Source: Notolepis coatsorum (Eukaryota > Chordata > Actinopteri > Aulopiformes > Paralepididae). From it: a DNA stretch of 64,000 bases. The position numbers and the translations under genes were made by a program. The notes below the pieces were generated by a model. It searched no databases. It was given only the letters and a program-made list of their open reading frames with translations, and had not been told where the DNA came from. Positions 1 to 16,730 of the stretch are shown here, one piece after another. Within the stretch, counting starts at the first letter, position 1. Every line of letters starts with the position of its first letter. The DNA lies in contig OZ020594.1 of assembly GCA_963971535.1 (NCBI GenBank), positions 112,875,974 to 112,939,973 of the forward strand. Reading direction: 5' to 3'.

Positions 1-3000
1 ACTACTGTACATGTGGATGAGGGGGGGACTCTACTGTACATGTGGATGAGGGGGGGGACACTACTGTACATGTGGATGAGGGGGGGGGACATTACTGTAC
101 ATGTGGATGAGGAGGGACACTACTGTACATGTGGATGAGGGGGGACACTACTGCACATGTGGATGAGGGGGGGGACACTACTGTACATGTGGATGAGGGG
201 GGGGACACTACTGCACATGTGGATGAGGGGGGGGACACTACTGTACATGTGGATGAGGGGGGGGGCACTACTGCACATGTGGATGAGGGGGGGACACTAC
301 TGCACATGTGTATGAGGGGGGGACACTACTGTACATGTGGATGAGGGGGGGACACTACTGCACATGTGGATGAGGGGGGACACTACTGTACATGTGGATG
401 ATGGGGGGACACTACTGTACATGTGGATGAGGGGGGACACTACTGTGCATGTGGATGAGGGGGGGGACACTACTGTACATGTGGATGAGGGGGGGACACT
501 ACTGTACATGTGGATGAGGGGGGACACTACTGTACATGTGGATGAGGGGGGGACACTACTGTACATGAGGATGAGGGGGGACACTACTGTACATGAGGAT
601 GAGGGGGGGACACTACTGTGGGGGGGACACTACTGTACATGTGGATGAGGGGGGGACACTACTGTGGGGGGACACTACTGTACATGTGGATGAGGGGGGG
701 ACACTACTGTACATGTGGATGAGGGGGGGGACACTACTGTACATGTGGATGAGGGGGGGACACTACTGCACATGTGGATGAGGGGGGACACTACTGTACG
801 TGAGGATGAGGGGGGGGACACTACTGTACATGAGGATGAGGGGGGGACACTACTGCACATGTGGATGAGGGGGGGGGCACTACTGTACATGTGGATGAGG
901 GGGGACACTACTGCACATGTGGATGAGGGGGGGACACTACTGCACATGTGGATGAGGGGGGGGACACTACTGCACATGTGGACGAGGGGGGGGACACTAC
1001 TGCACATGTGGATGAGGGGGGGGACACTACTGTACATGTGGATGAGGGGGGACACTACTGTACATGTGGATGAGGGGGGGACACTACTGCACATGTGGAT
1101 GAGGGGGGGGACACTACTGCACATGTGGATGAGGGGGGACACTACTGTACGTGAGGATGAGGGGGGGGACACTACTGTACATGAGGATGAGGGGGGGACA
1201 CTACTGCACATGTGGATGAGGGGGGGGGGCACTACTGTACATGTGGATGAGGGGGGACACTACTGCACATGTGGATGAGGGGGGGACACTACTGCACATG
1301 CGGATGAGGGGGGGGACACTACTGTACATGAGGATGAGGGGGGGACACTACTGCGCATGTGGATGAGGGGGGGGGGACTACTGTACATGTGGATGAGGGG
1401 GGGGGGGGACACTACTGCACATGTGGATGAGGGGGGGGCACTACTGTACATGTGGATGAGGGGGGGACACTACTGTACATGTGGATGAGGGGGGGGACAC
1501 TACTGTACATGTGGATGAGGGGGGACACTACTGCACATGCGGATGAGGGGGGGGACACTACTGCACATGCGGATGAGGGGGGGACACACGAATGTACATG
1601 TAGATGAGGGGGGGACACTACTGCACATGTGGATGAGGGGGGGACACTACTGTACATGTGGATGAGGGGGGACACTACTGTGGGGGGGACACTACTGTAC
1701 ATGTGGATGAGGGGGGGACACTACTGTACATGTGGATGAGGGGGGACACTACTGCACATGCGGATGAGGGGGGGACACTACTGCACATGCGGATGAGGGG
1801 GGGGGGGACAATACTGTACATGTAGATGAGGGGGGGACACTACTGCACATGTGGATGAGGGGGGGACACTACTGTACATGAGGGGGGGAACACTACTGCA
1901 CATGTGGATGAGGGGGGGGACACTACTGCACATGTGGATGAGGGGGGACACTACTGCACATGTGGATGAGGGGGGGACACTACTGCACATGCGGATGAGG
2001 GGGGGGGGACACTACTGTACATGTAGATGAGGGGGGACACTACTGCACATGTGGATGAGCGGGGGACACTACTGTACATGAGGGGGGGACACTACTGCAC
2101 ATGCGGATGAGGGGGGGACACTACTGCACATGTGGATGAGGGGGGACACTACTGCACATGTGGATGAGGGGGGGACACTACTGTACATGCGGATGAGGGG
2201 GGGACACTACTGTACATGTGGATGAGGGGGGGACACTACTGTACATGTGGATGAGGGGGGGACACTACTGTACATGCGGATGAGGGGGGGGCACTACTGT
2301 ACATGTGGATGAGGGGGGGGACACTACTGTACATGTAGATGAGGGGGGACACTACTGTACATGAGGATGAGGGGGGGACACTACTGTACATGTGGATGAG
2401 GGGGACGACACTACTGCACATGTGGATGAGGGGGGGACACTACTGCACATGTGGATGAGGGGGGACACTACTGCACATGTGGATGAGGGGGGGACACTAC
2501 TGCACATGTGGATGAGGGGGGACACTACTGCACATGAGGATGAGGGGGGGGACACTACTGTACATGTGGATGAGGGGGGACACTACTGCACATGTGGATG
2601 AGGGGGGGGACACTACTGCACATGTGGATGAGGGGGGACACTACTGTACATGTGGATGAGGGGGGGACACTACTGTGCATGAGGATGAGGGGGGACACTA
2701 CTGCACATGTGGATGAGGGGGGACACTACTGTACATGTGGATGAGGGGGGGGACACTACTGTGCATGAGGATGAGGGGGGACACTACTGCACATGTGGAT
2801 GAGGGGGGGGACACTCCTGCACATGTGGATGAGGGGGGACACTACTGTACATGTGGATGAGGGGGGGACACTACTGCACATGTGGATGAGGGGGGGACAC
2901 TACTGCACATGTGGATGAGGGGGGGACACTACTGTGCATGAGGATGAGGGGGGACACTACTGCACATGTGGATGAGGGGGGGACACTACTGTACATGTGG

Positions 3001-6000
3001 ATGAGGGGGGGACACTACTGTGCATGAGGATGAGGGGGGACACTACTGCACATGTGGATGAGGGGGGGACACTACTGCACATGTGGATGAGGGGGACACA
3101 CTACTGCACATGTGGATGAGGGGGGGGACACTACTGTACATGAGGATGAGGGGGGACACTACTGCACATGTGGATGAGGGGGGACACTACTGTACGTGAG
3201 GATGAGGGGGGGGGACACTACTGTACATGAGGATGAGGGGGGGACACTACTGCACATGTGGATGAGGGGGGGGGCACTACTGTACATGTGGATGAGGGGG
3301 GACACTACTGCACATGTGGATGAGGGGGGGACACTACTGCACATGTGGATGAGGGGGGGGACACTACTGCACATGTGGACGAGGGGGGGGGACACTACTG
3401 CACATGTGGATGAGGGGGGGACACTACTGCACATGTGGATGAGGGGGGACACTACTGCACATGCGGATGAGGGGGGGGGGACACTACTGTACATGTGGAT
3501 GAGGGGGGGGACACTACTGCACATGTGGATGAGGGGGGACACTACTGCACATGCGGATGAGGGGGGGGGGCACTACTGTACATGTGGATGAGGGGGGGAC
3601 ACTACTGCACATGTGGATGAGGGGGGGGACACTACTGTACATGTGGATGAGGGGGGACACTACTGCACATGTGGATGAGGGGGGGGGACACTACTGTACA
3701 TGTGGATGAGGGGGGGACACTACTGCACATGTGGACGAGGGGGGGGACACTACTGCACATGTGGATGAGGGGGGGGACACTACTGCACATGTGGATGAGG
3801 GGGGACACTACTGCACATGCGGATGAGGGGGGGGGACACTACTGCACATGTGGATGAGGGGGGGGACACTACTGTACATGTGGATGAGGGGGGGGACACT
3901 ACTGTACATGTGGATGACGGGGGGACACTACTGCACATGTGGATGAGGGGGGGGACACTACTGCACATGTGGATGAGGGGGGACACTACTGTACGTGAGG
4001 ATGAGGGGGGGGACACTACTGTACATGAGGATGAGGGGGGGACACTACTGCACATGTGGATGAGGGGGGGGGCACTACTGTACATGTGGATGAGGGGGGA
4101 CACTACTGCACATGTGGATGAGGGGGGGACACTACTGCACATGTGGATAAGGGGGGGACACTACTGCACATGTGGACGAGGGGGGGGACACTACTGCACA
4201 TGTGGATGAGGGGGGGACACTACTGCACATGTGGATGAGGGGGGACACTACTGCACATGCGGATGAGGGGGGGGGGACACTACTGTACATGTGGATGAGG
4301 GGGGGACACTACTGCACATGTGGATGAGGGGGGGGCACTACTGCACATGTGGATGAGGGGGGACACTACTGTACATGAGGATGAGGGGGGGACACTACTG
4401 CACATGTGGATGAGGGGGGACACTACTGTACATGTGGATGAGGGGGGACACTACTGTACATGTGGATGAGGGGGGACACTACTGTGCATGTGGATGAGGG
4501 GGGGGACACTATTGTACATGTGGATGAGGGGGGACACTACTGTACATGTGGATGAGGGGGGGGGCACTACTGCACATGTGGATGAGGGGGGGGGACACTA
4601 CTGCACATGTGGATGAGGGGGGACACTACTGCACATGTGGATGAGGGGGGGGACACTACTGCACATGCGGATGAGGGGGGGGACACTACTGTACATGTGG
4701 ATGAGGGGGGGGACACTACTGCACATGTGGATGAGGGGGGACACTACTGCACATGCGGATGAGGGGGGGGGGACACTACTGTACATGTGGATGAGGGGGG
4801 GACACTACTGCACATGTGGATGAGGGGGGGGCACTACTGCACATGTGGATGAGGGGGGACACTACTGTACATGAGGATGAGGGGGGGACACTACTGCACA
4901 TGTGGATGAGGGGGGACACTACTGTACATGTGGATGAGGGGGGACACTACTGTACATGTGGATGAGGGGGGACACTACTGTGCATGTGGATGAGGGGGGG
5001 GACACTATTGTACATGTGGATGAGGGGGGACACTACTGTACATGTGGATGAGGGGGGGGGCACTACTGCACATGTGGATGAGGGGGGGGGACACTACTGC
5101 ACATGTGGATGAGGGGGGACACTACTGCACATGTGGATGAGGGGGGGGACACTACTGCACATGCGGATGAGGGGGGGGACACTACTGTACATGTGGATGA
5201 GGGGGGGGACACTACTGCACATGTGGATGAGGGGGGGGACACTACTGTACATGTGGATGAGGGGGGGACACTACTGCACATGTGGATGAGGGGGGACACT
5301 ACTGCACATGCGGATGAGGGGGGGGGGCACTACTGTACATGTGGATGAGGGGGGGACTCTACTGTACATGTGGATGAGGGGGGGGACACTACTGTACATG
5401 TGGATGAGGGGGGGACACTACTGTACATGTGGATGAGGGGGGACACTACTGTACATGTGGATGAGGGGGGACACTACTGCACATGTGGATGAGGGGGGGG
5501 ACACTACTGTACATGTGGATGAGGGGGGGGACACTACTGCACATGTGGATGAGGGGGGGACACTACTGTACATGTGGATGAGGGGGGGGGCACTACTGCA
5601 CATGTGGATGAGGGGGGGACACTACTGCACATGTGGATGAGGGGGGGGACACTACTGTACATGTGGATGAGGGGGGGACACTACTGCACATGTGGATGAG
5701 GGGGGACACTACTGTACATGTGGATGATGGGGGGACACTACTGTACATGTGGATGAGGGGGGACACTACTGTGCATGTGGATGAGGGGGGGGACACTACT
5801 GTACATGTGGATGAGGGGGGGACACTACTGTACATGTGGATGAGGGGGGGACACTACTGTACATGTGGATGAGGGGGGGACACTACTGTACGTGTGGATG
5901 AGGGGGGGACACTACTGTACATGAGGATGAGGGGGGACACTACTGTACATGAGGATGAGGGGGGACACTACTGTGGGGGGGACACTACTGTACATGTGGA

Positions 6001-9000
6001 TGAGGGGGGGACACTACTGTGGGGGGACACTACTGTACATGTGGATGAGGGGGGGACACTACTGTACATGTGGATGAGGGGGGACACTACTGTACATGTG
6101 GATGAGGGGGACACACTACTGCACATGTGGATGAGGGGGGGACACTACTGTACATGTGGATGAGGGGGGGACACTACTGTACATGTGGATGAGGGGGGGG
6201 ACACTACTGCACATGTGGATGAGGGGGGGACACTACTGTACATGTGGATGAGGGGGGGGGGACACTACTGCACATGTGGATGAGGGGGGGACACTACTGC
6301 ACATGTGGATGAGGGGGGACACTACTGCACATGTGGATGAGGGGGGGACACTACTGCACATGTGGATGAGGGGGGGGGGACACTACTGTACATGTGGATG
6401 AGGGGGGGGACACTACTGTACATGTGGATGAGGGGGGGACACTACTGCGCATGTGGATGAGGGGGGGGACACTACTGTACATGTGGATGAGGGGGGGACA
6501 CTACTGTACATGTGGATGAGGGGGGGACACTACTGTACATGTGGATGAGGGGGGACACTACTGCACATGCGGATGAGGGGGGGACACTACTGCACATGCG
6601 GATGAGGGGGGGGGACACTAATGTACATGTAGATGAGGGGGGGACACTACTGCACATGTGGATGAGGGGGGGACACTACTGTACATGTGGATGAGGGGGG
6701 GACACTACTGTACATGTGGATGAGGGGGGACACTACTGCACATGCGGATGAGGGGGGGGGGCACTACTGCACATACGGATGAGGGGGGGGGGGGACACTA
6801 CTGTACATGTAGATGAGGGGGGGACACTACTGCACATGTGGATGAGGGGGGGACACTCCTGTACATGAGGGGGGGAACACTACTGCACATGTGGATGAGG
6901 GGGGGGGACACTACTGCACATGTGGATGAGGGGGGACACTACTGCACATGTGGATGAGGGGGGGGGACACTACTGCACATGCGGATGAGGGGGGACACTA
7001 CTGTACATGTAGATGAGGGGGGACACTACTGCACATGTGGATCAGGGGGGGACACTACTGTACATGAGGGGGGGGGACACTACTGCACATGCGGATGAGG
7101 GGGGGGACACTACTGCACATGTGGATGAGGGGGGACATTACTGCACATGTGGATGAGGGGGGACACTACTGTACATGTGGATGAGGGGGGACACTACTGC
7201 ACATGTGGATGAGGGGGGGACACTACTGTACATGCGGATGAGGGGGGGACACACTACTGTACATGTAGATGAGGGGGGGACACTACTGCACATGTGGATG
7301 AGGGGGGGACACTACTGTACATGCGGATGAGGGGGGGGACACTACTGTACATGTAGATGAGGGGGGACACTACTGTACATGAGGATGAGGGGGGGACACT
7401 ACTGTACATGTGGATGAGGGGGGACACTACTGTACATGTGGATGAGGGGGGACACTACTGTACATGTGGATGAGGGGGGACACTACTGTGCATGTGGATG
7501 AGGGGGGGACACTACTGTACGTGAGGATGAGGGGGGGGACACTACTGTACATGAGGATGAGGGGGGGACACTACTGCACATGTGGATGAGGGGGGGGGCA
7601 CTACTGTACATGTGGATGAGGGGGGACACTACTGCACATGTGGATGAGGGGGGGACACTACTGCACATGTGGATGAGGGGGGGGACACTACTGCACATGT
7701 GGACGAGGGGGGGGACACTACTGCACATGTGGATGAGGGGGAGGACACTACTGCACATGTGGATGAGGGGGGACACTACTGCACATGCGGATGAGGGGGG
7801 GGGACACTACTGCACATGTGGATGAGGGGGGGACACTACTGCACATGTGGATGAGGGGGGGACACTACTGTACATGTGGATGAGGGGGGACACTACTGCA
7901 CATGCGGATGAGGGGGGGGGGCACTACTGCACATGCGGATGAGGGGGGGGGACACTACTGTACATGTAGATGAGGGGGGGACACTACTGCACATGTGGAT
8001 GAGGGGGGGACACTACTGTACATGAGGGGGGGAACACTACTGCACATGTGGATGAGGGGGGGGGACACTACTGCACATGTGGATGAGGGGGGACACTACT
8101 GCACATGTGGATGAGGGGGGGGGACACTACTGCACATGCGGATGAGGGGGGACACTACTGTACATGTAGATGAGGGGGGACACTACTGCACATGTGGATC
8201 AGGGGGGGACACTACTGTACATGAGGGGGGGGACACTACTGCACATGCGGATGAGGGGGGGGACACTACTGCACATGTGGATGAGGGGGGACATTACTGC
8301 ACATGTGGATGAGGGGGGACACTACTGTACATGTGGATGAGGGGGGACACTACTGCACATGTGGATGAGGGGGGGACACTACTGTACATGCGGATGAGGG
8401 GGGGACACACTACTGTACATGTAGATGAGGGGGGGACACTACTGCACATGTGGATGAGGGGGGGACACTACTGTACATGCGGATGAGGGGGGGGGACACT
8501 ACTGTACATGTAGATGAGGGGGGACACTACTGTACATGAGGATGAGGGGGGGACACTACTGTACATGTGGATGAGGGGGGACACTACTGTACATGTGGAT
8601 GAGGGGGGACACTACTGTGCATGTGGATGAGGGGGGGACACTACTGTACGTGAGGATGAGGGGGGGGGCACTACTGTACATGTGGATGAGGGGGGACACT
8701 ACTGCACATGTGGATGAGGGGGGGACACTACTGCACATGTGGATGAGGGGGGGGGACACTACTGCACATGTGGACGAGGGGGGGGACACTACTGCACATG
8801 TGGATGAGGGGGGGGACACTACTGTACATGTGGATGAGGGGGGACACTACTGTACATGTGGATGAGGGGGGGACACTACTGCACATGTGGATGAGGGGGG
8901 GGACACTACTGCACATGTGGATGAGGGGGGACACTACTGTACGTGAGGATGAGGGGGGGGACACTACTGTACATGAGGATGAGGGGGGGACACTACTGCA

Positions 9001-10449
9001 CATGTGGATGAGGGGGGGGGCACTACTGTACATGTGGATGAGGGGGGACACTACTGCACATGTGGATGAGGGGGGGACACTACTGCACATGCGGATGAGG
9101 GGGGGGGACACTACTGTACATGAGGATGAGGGGGGGACACTACTGCACATGTGGATGAGGGGGGGACACTACTGTACATGTGGATGAGGGGGGGGGACAC
9201 TACTGCACATGTGGATGAGGGGGGGGCACTACTGTACATGTGGATGAGGGGGGGACACTACTGTACATGTGGATGAGGGGGGGGACACTACTGTACATGT
9301 GGATGAGGGGGGACACTACTGCACATGCGGATGAGGGGGGGGACACTACTGCACATGCGGATGAGGGGGGGACACACGAATGTACATGTAGATGAGGGGG
9401 GGACACTACTGCACATGTGGATGAGGGGGGGACACTACTGTACATGTGGATGAGGGGGGACACTACTGTGGGGGGGACACTACTGTACATGTGGATGAGG
9501 GGGGGGGCACTACTGTACATGTGGATGAGGGGGGACACTACTGCACATGCGGATGAGGGGGGGGACACTACTGCACATGCGGATGAGGGGGGGGGGGACA
9601 ATACTGTACATGTAGATGAGGGGGGGACACTACTGCACATGTGGATGAGGGGGGGACACTACTGTACATGAGGGGGGGAACACTACTGCACATGTGGATG
9701 AGGGGGGGGACACTACTGCACATGTGGATGAGGGGGGACACTACTGCACATGTGGATGAGGGGGGGACACTACTGCACATGCGGATGAGGGGGGGGGACA
9801 CTACTGTACATGTAGATGAGGGGGGACACTACTGCACATGTGGATGAGCGGGGGACACTACTGTACATGAGGGGGGGACACTACTGTACATGTAGATGAG
9901 GGGGGACACTACTGCACATGTGGATGAGCGGGGGACACTACTGTACATGAGGGGGGGACACTACTGCACATGCGGATGAGGGGGGGACACTACTGCACAT
10001 GTGGATGAGGGGGGACACTACTGCACATGTGGATGAGGGGGGGACACTACTGTACATGCGGATGAGGGGGGGACACTACTGTACATGTGGATGAGGGGGG
10101 GACACTACTGTACATGTGGATGAGGGGGGGACACTACTGTACATGCGGATGAGGGGGGGGGCACTACTGTACATGTGGATGAGGGGGGGGACACTACTGT
10201 ACATGTAGATGAGGGGGGACACTACTGTACATGAGGATGAGGGGGGGACACTACTGTACATGTGGATGAGCTGGGGGACACTACTGCACATGTGGATGAG
10301 GGGGGGACACTACTGCACATGTGGATGAGGGGGGACACTACTGCACATGTGGATGAGGGGGGGACACTACTGCACATGTGGATGAGGGGGGACACTACTG
10401 CACATGAGGATGAGGGGGGGGACACTACTGTACATGTGGATGAGGGGGG

Positions 10450-13400
10450 GACACTACTGCACATGTGGATGAGGGGGGGGACACTACTGCACATGTGGAT
10501 GAGGGGGGACACTACTGTACATGTGGATGAGGGGGGGACACTACTGTGCATGAGGATGAGGGGGGACACTACTGCACATGTGGATGAGGGGGGACACTAC
10601 TGTACATGTGGATGAGGGGGGGGACACTACTGTGCATGAGGATGAGGGGGGACACTACTGCACATGTGGATGAGGGGGGGGACACTCCTGCACATGTGGA
10701 TGAGGGGGGACACTACTGTACATGTGGATGAGGGGGGGACACTACTGCACATGTGGATGAGGGGGGGACACTACTGCACATGTGGATGAGGGGGGGACAC
10801 TACTGTGCATGAGGATGAGGGGGGACACTACTGCACATGTGGATGAGGGGGGGGGGGCACTACTGTACATGTGGATGAGGGGGGACACTACTGCACATGT
10901 GGATGAGGGGGGGACACTACTGCACATGTGGATGAGGGGGACACACTACTGCACATGTGGATGAGGGGGGGGACACTACTGTACATGAGGATGAGGGGGG
11001 ACACTACTGCACATGTGGATGAGGGGGGACACTACTGTACGTGAGGATGAGGGGGGGGGGCACTACTGTACATGAGGATGAGGGGGGGACACTACTGCAC
11101 ATGTGGATGAGGGGGGGGGGCACTACTGTACATGTGGATGAGGGGGGACACTACTGCACATGTGGATGAGGGGGGGACACTACTGCACATGTGGATGAGG
11201 GGGGGACACTACTGCACATGTGGACGAGGGGGGGGACACTACTGCACATGTGGATGAGGGGGGGACACTACTGCACATGTGGATGAGGGGGGACACTACT
11301 GCACATGCGGATGAGGGGGGGGGGGACACTACTGTACATGTGGATGAGGGGGGGGACACTACTGCACATGTGGATGAGGGGGGACACTACTGCACATGCG
11401 GATGAGGGGGGGGGGGCACTACTGTACATGTGGATGAGGGGGGGACACTACTGCACATGTGGATGAGGGGGGGGACACTACTGTACATGTGGATGAGGGG
11501 GGACACTACTGCACATGTGGATGAGGGGGGGGACACTACTGTACATGTGGATGAGGGGGGGGACACTACTGCACATGTGGACGAGGGGGGGGACACTACT
11601 GCACATGTGGATGAGGGGGGGGACACTACTGCACATGTGGATGAGGGGGGACACTACTGCACATGCGGATGAGGGGGGGGGGGACACTACTGCACATGTG
11701 GATGAGGGGGGGGACACTACTGCACATGTGGATGAGGGGGGACACTACTGCACATGCGGATGAGGGGGGGGGGGACACTACTGCACATGTGGATGAGGGG
11801 GGGGACACTACTGTACATGTGGATGACGGGGGGACACTACTGCACATGTGGATGAGGGGGGGGACACTACTGCACATGTGGATGAGGGGGGACACTACTG
11901 TACGTGAGGATGAGGGGGGGGACACTACTGTACGTGAGGATGAGGGGGGACACTACTGCACATGTGGATGAGGGGGGACACTACTGTACGTGAGGATGAG
12001 GGGGGGACACTACTGTACATGAGGATGAGGGGGGGACACTACTGCACATGTGGATGAGGGGGGGGCACTACTGTACATGTGGATGAGGGGGGACACTACT
12101 GCACATGTGGATGAGGGGGGGACACTACTGCACATGTGGATGAGGGGGGGGACACTACTGCACATGTGGACGAGGGGGGGGACACTACTGCACATGTGGA
12201 TGAGGGGGGGACACTACTGCACATGTGGATGAGGGGGGACACTACTGCACATGCGGATGAGGGGGGGGACACTACTGTACATGTGGATGAGGGGGGGACA
12301 CTACTGCACATGTGGATGAGGGGGGGGCACTACTGCACATGTGGATGAGGGGGGACACTACTGTACATGAGGATGAGGGGGGGACACTACTGCACATGTG
12401 GATGAGGGGGGACACTACTGTACATGTGGATGAGGGGGGACACTACTGTACATGTGGATGAGGGGGGACACTACTGTACATGTGGATGAGGGGGGACACT
12501 ACTGTACATGTGGATGAGGGGGGACACTACTGTACATGTGGATGAGGGGGGACACTACTGTACATGTGGATGAGGGGGGACACTACTGTACATGTGGATG
12601 AGGGGGGACACTACTGTACATGTGGATGAGGGGGGGGGGCACTACTGCACATGTGGATGAGGGGGGGGGACACTACTGCACATGTGGATGAGGGGGGACA
12701 CTACTGTACGTGAGGATGAGGGGGGGGACACTACTGTACATGAGGATGAGGGGGGGACACTACTGCACATGTGGATGAGGGGGGGGGGGCACTACTGTAC
12801 ATGTGGATGAGGGGGGACACTACTGCACATGTGGATGAGGGGGGGACACTACTGCACATGCGGATGAGGGGGGGGACACTACTGTACATGAGGATGAGGG
12901 GGGGACACTACTGCGCATGTGGATGAGGGGGGGGGACTACTGTACATGTGGATGAGGGGGGGGGGGACACTACTGCACATGTGGATGAGGGGGGGGCACT
13001 ACTGTACATGTGGATGAGGGGGGGACACTACTGTACATGTGGATGAGGGGGGGGACACTACTGTACATGTGGATGAGGGGGGACACTACTGCACATGCGG
13101 ATGAGGGGGGGGACACTACTGCACATGCGGATGAGGGGGGGACACACGAATGTACATGTAGATGAGGGGGGGACACTACTGCACATGTGGATGAGGGGGG
13201 GACACTACTGTACATGTGGATGAGGGGGGACACTACTGTGGGGGGGACACTACTGTACATGTGGATGAGGGGGGGACACTACTGTACATGTGGATGAGGG
13301 GGGACACTACTGCACATGCGGATGAGGGGGGGACACTACTGCACATGCGGATGAGGGGGGGGGGGACAATACTGTACATGTAGATGAGGGGGGGACACTA

Positions 13401-16400
13401 CTGCACATGTGGATGAGGGGGGGACACTACTGTACATGAGGGGGGGAACACTACTGCACATGCGGATGAGGGGGGGACACACGAATGTACATGTAGATGA
13501 GGGGGGGACACTACTGCACATGTGGATGAGGGGGGGACACTACTGTACATGTGGATGAGGGGGGACACTACTGTGGGGGGGACACTACTGTACATGTGGA
13601 TGAGGGGGGGACACTACTGTACATGTGGATGAGGGGGGACACTACTGCACATGCGGATGAGGGGGGGACACTACTGCACATGCGGATGAGGGGGGGGGGG
13701 ACACTACTGTACATGTGGATGAGGGGGGGACACTACTGCACATGTGGATGAGGGGGGGGACACTACTGCACATGTGGATGAGGGGGGACACTACTGTACA
13801 TGTGGATGAGGGGGGGACACTACTGTGCATGAGGATGAGGGGGGACACTACTGCACATGTGGATGAGGGGGGACACTACTGTACATGTGGATGAGGGGGG
13901 GGACACTACTGTGCATGAGGATGAGGGGGGACACTACTGCACATGTGGATGAGGGGGGGGACACTCCTGCACATGTGGATGAGGGGGGACACTACTGTAC
14001 ATGTGGATGAGGGGGGGACACTACTGCACATGTGGATGAGGGGGGGACACTACTGCACATGTGGATGAGGGGGGACACTACTGTGCATGAGGATGAGGGG
14101 GGACACTACTGCACATGTGGATGAGGGGGGGGGGGCACTACTGTACATGTGGATGAGGGGGGACACTACTGCACATGTGGATGAGGGGGGGACACTACTG
14201 CACATGTGGATGAGGGGGACACACTACTGCACATGTGGATGAGGGGGGGGACACTACTGTACATGAGGATGAGGGGGGACACTACTGCACATGTGGATGA
14301 GGGGGGACACTACTGTACGTGAGGATGAGGGGGGGGGACACTACTGTACATGAGGATGAGGGGGGGACACTACTGCACATGTGGATGAGGGGGGGGGGCA
14401 CTACTGTACATGTGGATGAGGGGGGACACTACTGCACATGTGGATGAGGGGGGGACACTACTGCACATGTGGATGAGGGGGGGACACTACTGCACATGTG
14501 GACGAGGGGGGGGACACTACTGCACATGTGGATGAGGGGGGGACACTACTGCACATGTGGATGAGGGGGGACACTACTGCACATGCGGATGAGGGGGGGG
14601 GGGACACTACTGTACATGTGGATGAGGGGGGGGACACTACTGCACATGTGGATGAGGGGGGACACTACTGCACATGCGGATGAGGGGGGGGGGGCACTAC
14701 TGTACATGTGGATGAGGGGGGGACACTACTGCACATGTGGATGAGGGGGGGGACACTACTGTACATGTGGATGAGGGGGGACACTACTGCACATGTGGAT
14801 GAGGGGGGGGACACTACTGTACATGTGGATGAGGGGGGGGACACTACTGCACATGTGGACGAGGGGGGGGACACTACTGCACATGTGGATGAGGGGGGGG
14901 ACACTACTGCACATGTGGATGAGGGGGGACACTACTGCACATGCGGATGAGGGGGGGGGGGACACTACTGCACATGTGGATGAGGGGGGGGACACTACTG
15001 CACATGTGGATGAGGGGGGACACTACTGCACATGCGGATGAGGGGGGGGGGGACACTACTGCACATGTGGATGAGGGGGGGGACACTACTGTACATGTGG
15101 ATGACGGGGGGACACTACTGCACATGTGGATGAGGGGGGGGACACTACTGCACATGTGGATGAGGGGGGACACTACTGTACGTGAGGATGAGGGGGGGGA
15201 CACTACTGTACGTGAGGATGAGGGGGGACACTACTGCACATGTGGATGAGGGGGGACACTACTGTACGTGAGGATGAGGGGGGGACACTACTGTACATGA
15301 GGATGAGGGGGGGACACTACTGCACATGTGGATGAGGGGGGGGCACTACTGTACATGTGGATGAGGGGGGACACTACTGCACATGTGGATGAGGGGGGGA
15401 CACTACTGCACATGTGGATGAGGGGGGGGACACTACTGCACATGTGGACGAGGGGGGGGACACTACTGCACATGTGGATGAGGGGGGGGACACTACTGCA
15501 CATGTGGATGAGGGGGGACACTACTGCACATGCGGATGAGGGGGGGGACACTACTGTACATGTGGATGAGGGGGGGACACTACTGCACATGTGGATGAGG
15601 GGGGGGCACTACTGCACATGTGGATGAGGGGGGACACTACTGTACATGAGGATGAGGGGGGGACACTACTGCACATGTGGATGAGGGGGGACACTACTGT
15701 ACATGTGGATGAGGGGGGACACTACTGTACATGTGGATGAGGGGGGACACTACTGTACATGTGGATGAGGGGGGACACTACTGTACATGTGGATGAGGGG
15801 GGACACTACTGTACATGTGGATGAGGGGGGACACTACTGTACATGTGGATGAGGGGGGACACTACTGTACATGTGGATGAGGGGGGACACTACTGTACAT
15901 GTGGATGAGGGGGGGGGCACTACTGCACATGTGGATGAGGGGGGGGGACACTACTGCACATGTGGATGAGGGGGGACACTACTGTACGTGAGGATGAGGG
16001 GGGGGACACTACTGTACATGAGGATGAGGGGGGGACACTACTGCACATGTGGATGAGGGGGGGGGGGCACTACTGTACATGTGGATGAGGGGGGACACTA
16101 CTGCACATGTGGATGAGGGGGGGACACTACTGCACATGCGGATGAGGGGGGGGACACTACTGTACATGAGGATGAGGGGGGGACACTACTGCGCATGTGG
16201 ATGAGGGGGGGGGACTACTGTACATGTGGATGAGGGGGGGGGGGGACACTACTGCACATGTGGATGAGGGGGGGGCACTACTGTACATGTGGATGAGGGG
16301 GGGACACTACTGTACATGTGGATGAGGGGGGGGACACTACTGTACATGTGGATGAGGGGGGACACTACTGCACATGCGGATGAGGGGGGGGACACTACTG

Positions 16401-16730
16401 CACATGCGGATGAGGGGGGGACACACGAATGTACATGTAGATGAGGGGGGGACACTACTGCACATGTGGATGAGGGGGGGACACTACTGTACATGTGGAT
16501 GAGGGGGGACACTACTGTGGGGGGGACACTACTGTACATGTGGATGAGGGGGGGACACTACTGTACATGTGGATGAGGGGGGACACTACTGCACATGCGG
16601 ATGAGGGGGGGACACTACTGCACATGCGGATGAGGGGGGGGGGGACAATACTGTACATGTAGATGAGGGGGGGACACTACTGCACATGTGGATGAGGGGG
16701 GGACACTACTGTACATGAGGGGGGGAACAC
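10450..16730. repeat. 3.28 kb tandem duplication (within 15.7 kb copy I)
   Basis: Unit strings at 11220, 11387, 11626, 12010 and 12970 recur at 14498, 14665, 14904, 15288 and 16249, an offset of 3,278-3,279 bp. The copies are about 10.45-13.45 kb and 13.73-16.73 kb. The same pair occurs in copy II (next entry), so this event predates the 15.7 kb duplication. Confidence 0.8.
12392..12640. repeat. Homogeneous run of 28-bp units
   Basis: About nine successive units are identical, with T at the variable site and an exact 28-bp period (TACATGTGG at 12421, 12449, 12477 and so on). Elsewhere adjacent units usually differ. Matching runs lie near 15,680-15,910, 28,115-28,345, 31,395-31,620 and 48,500-48,720, so the run was copied with the larger blocks. 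It may mark a local amplification by slippage. Confidence 0.8.
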
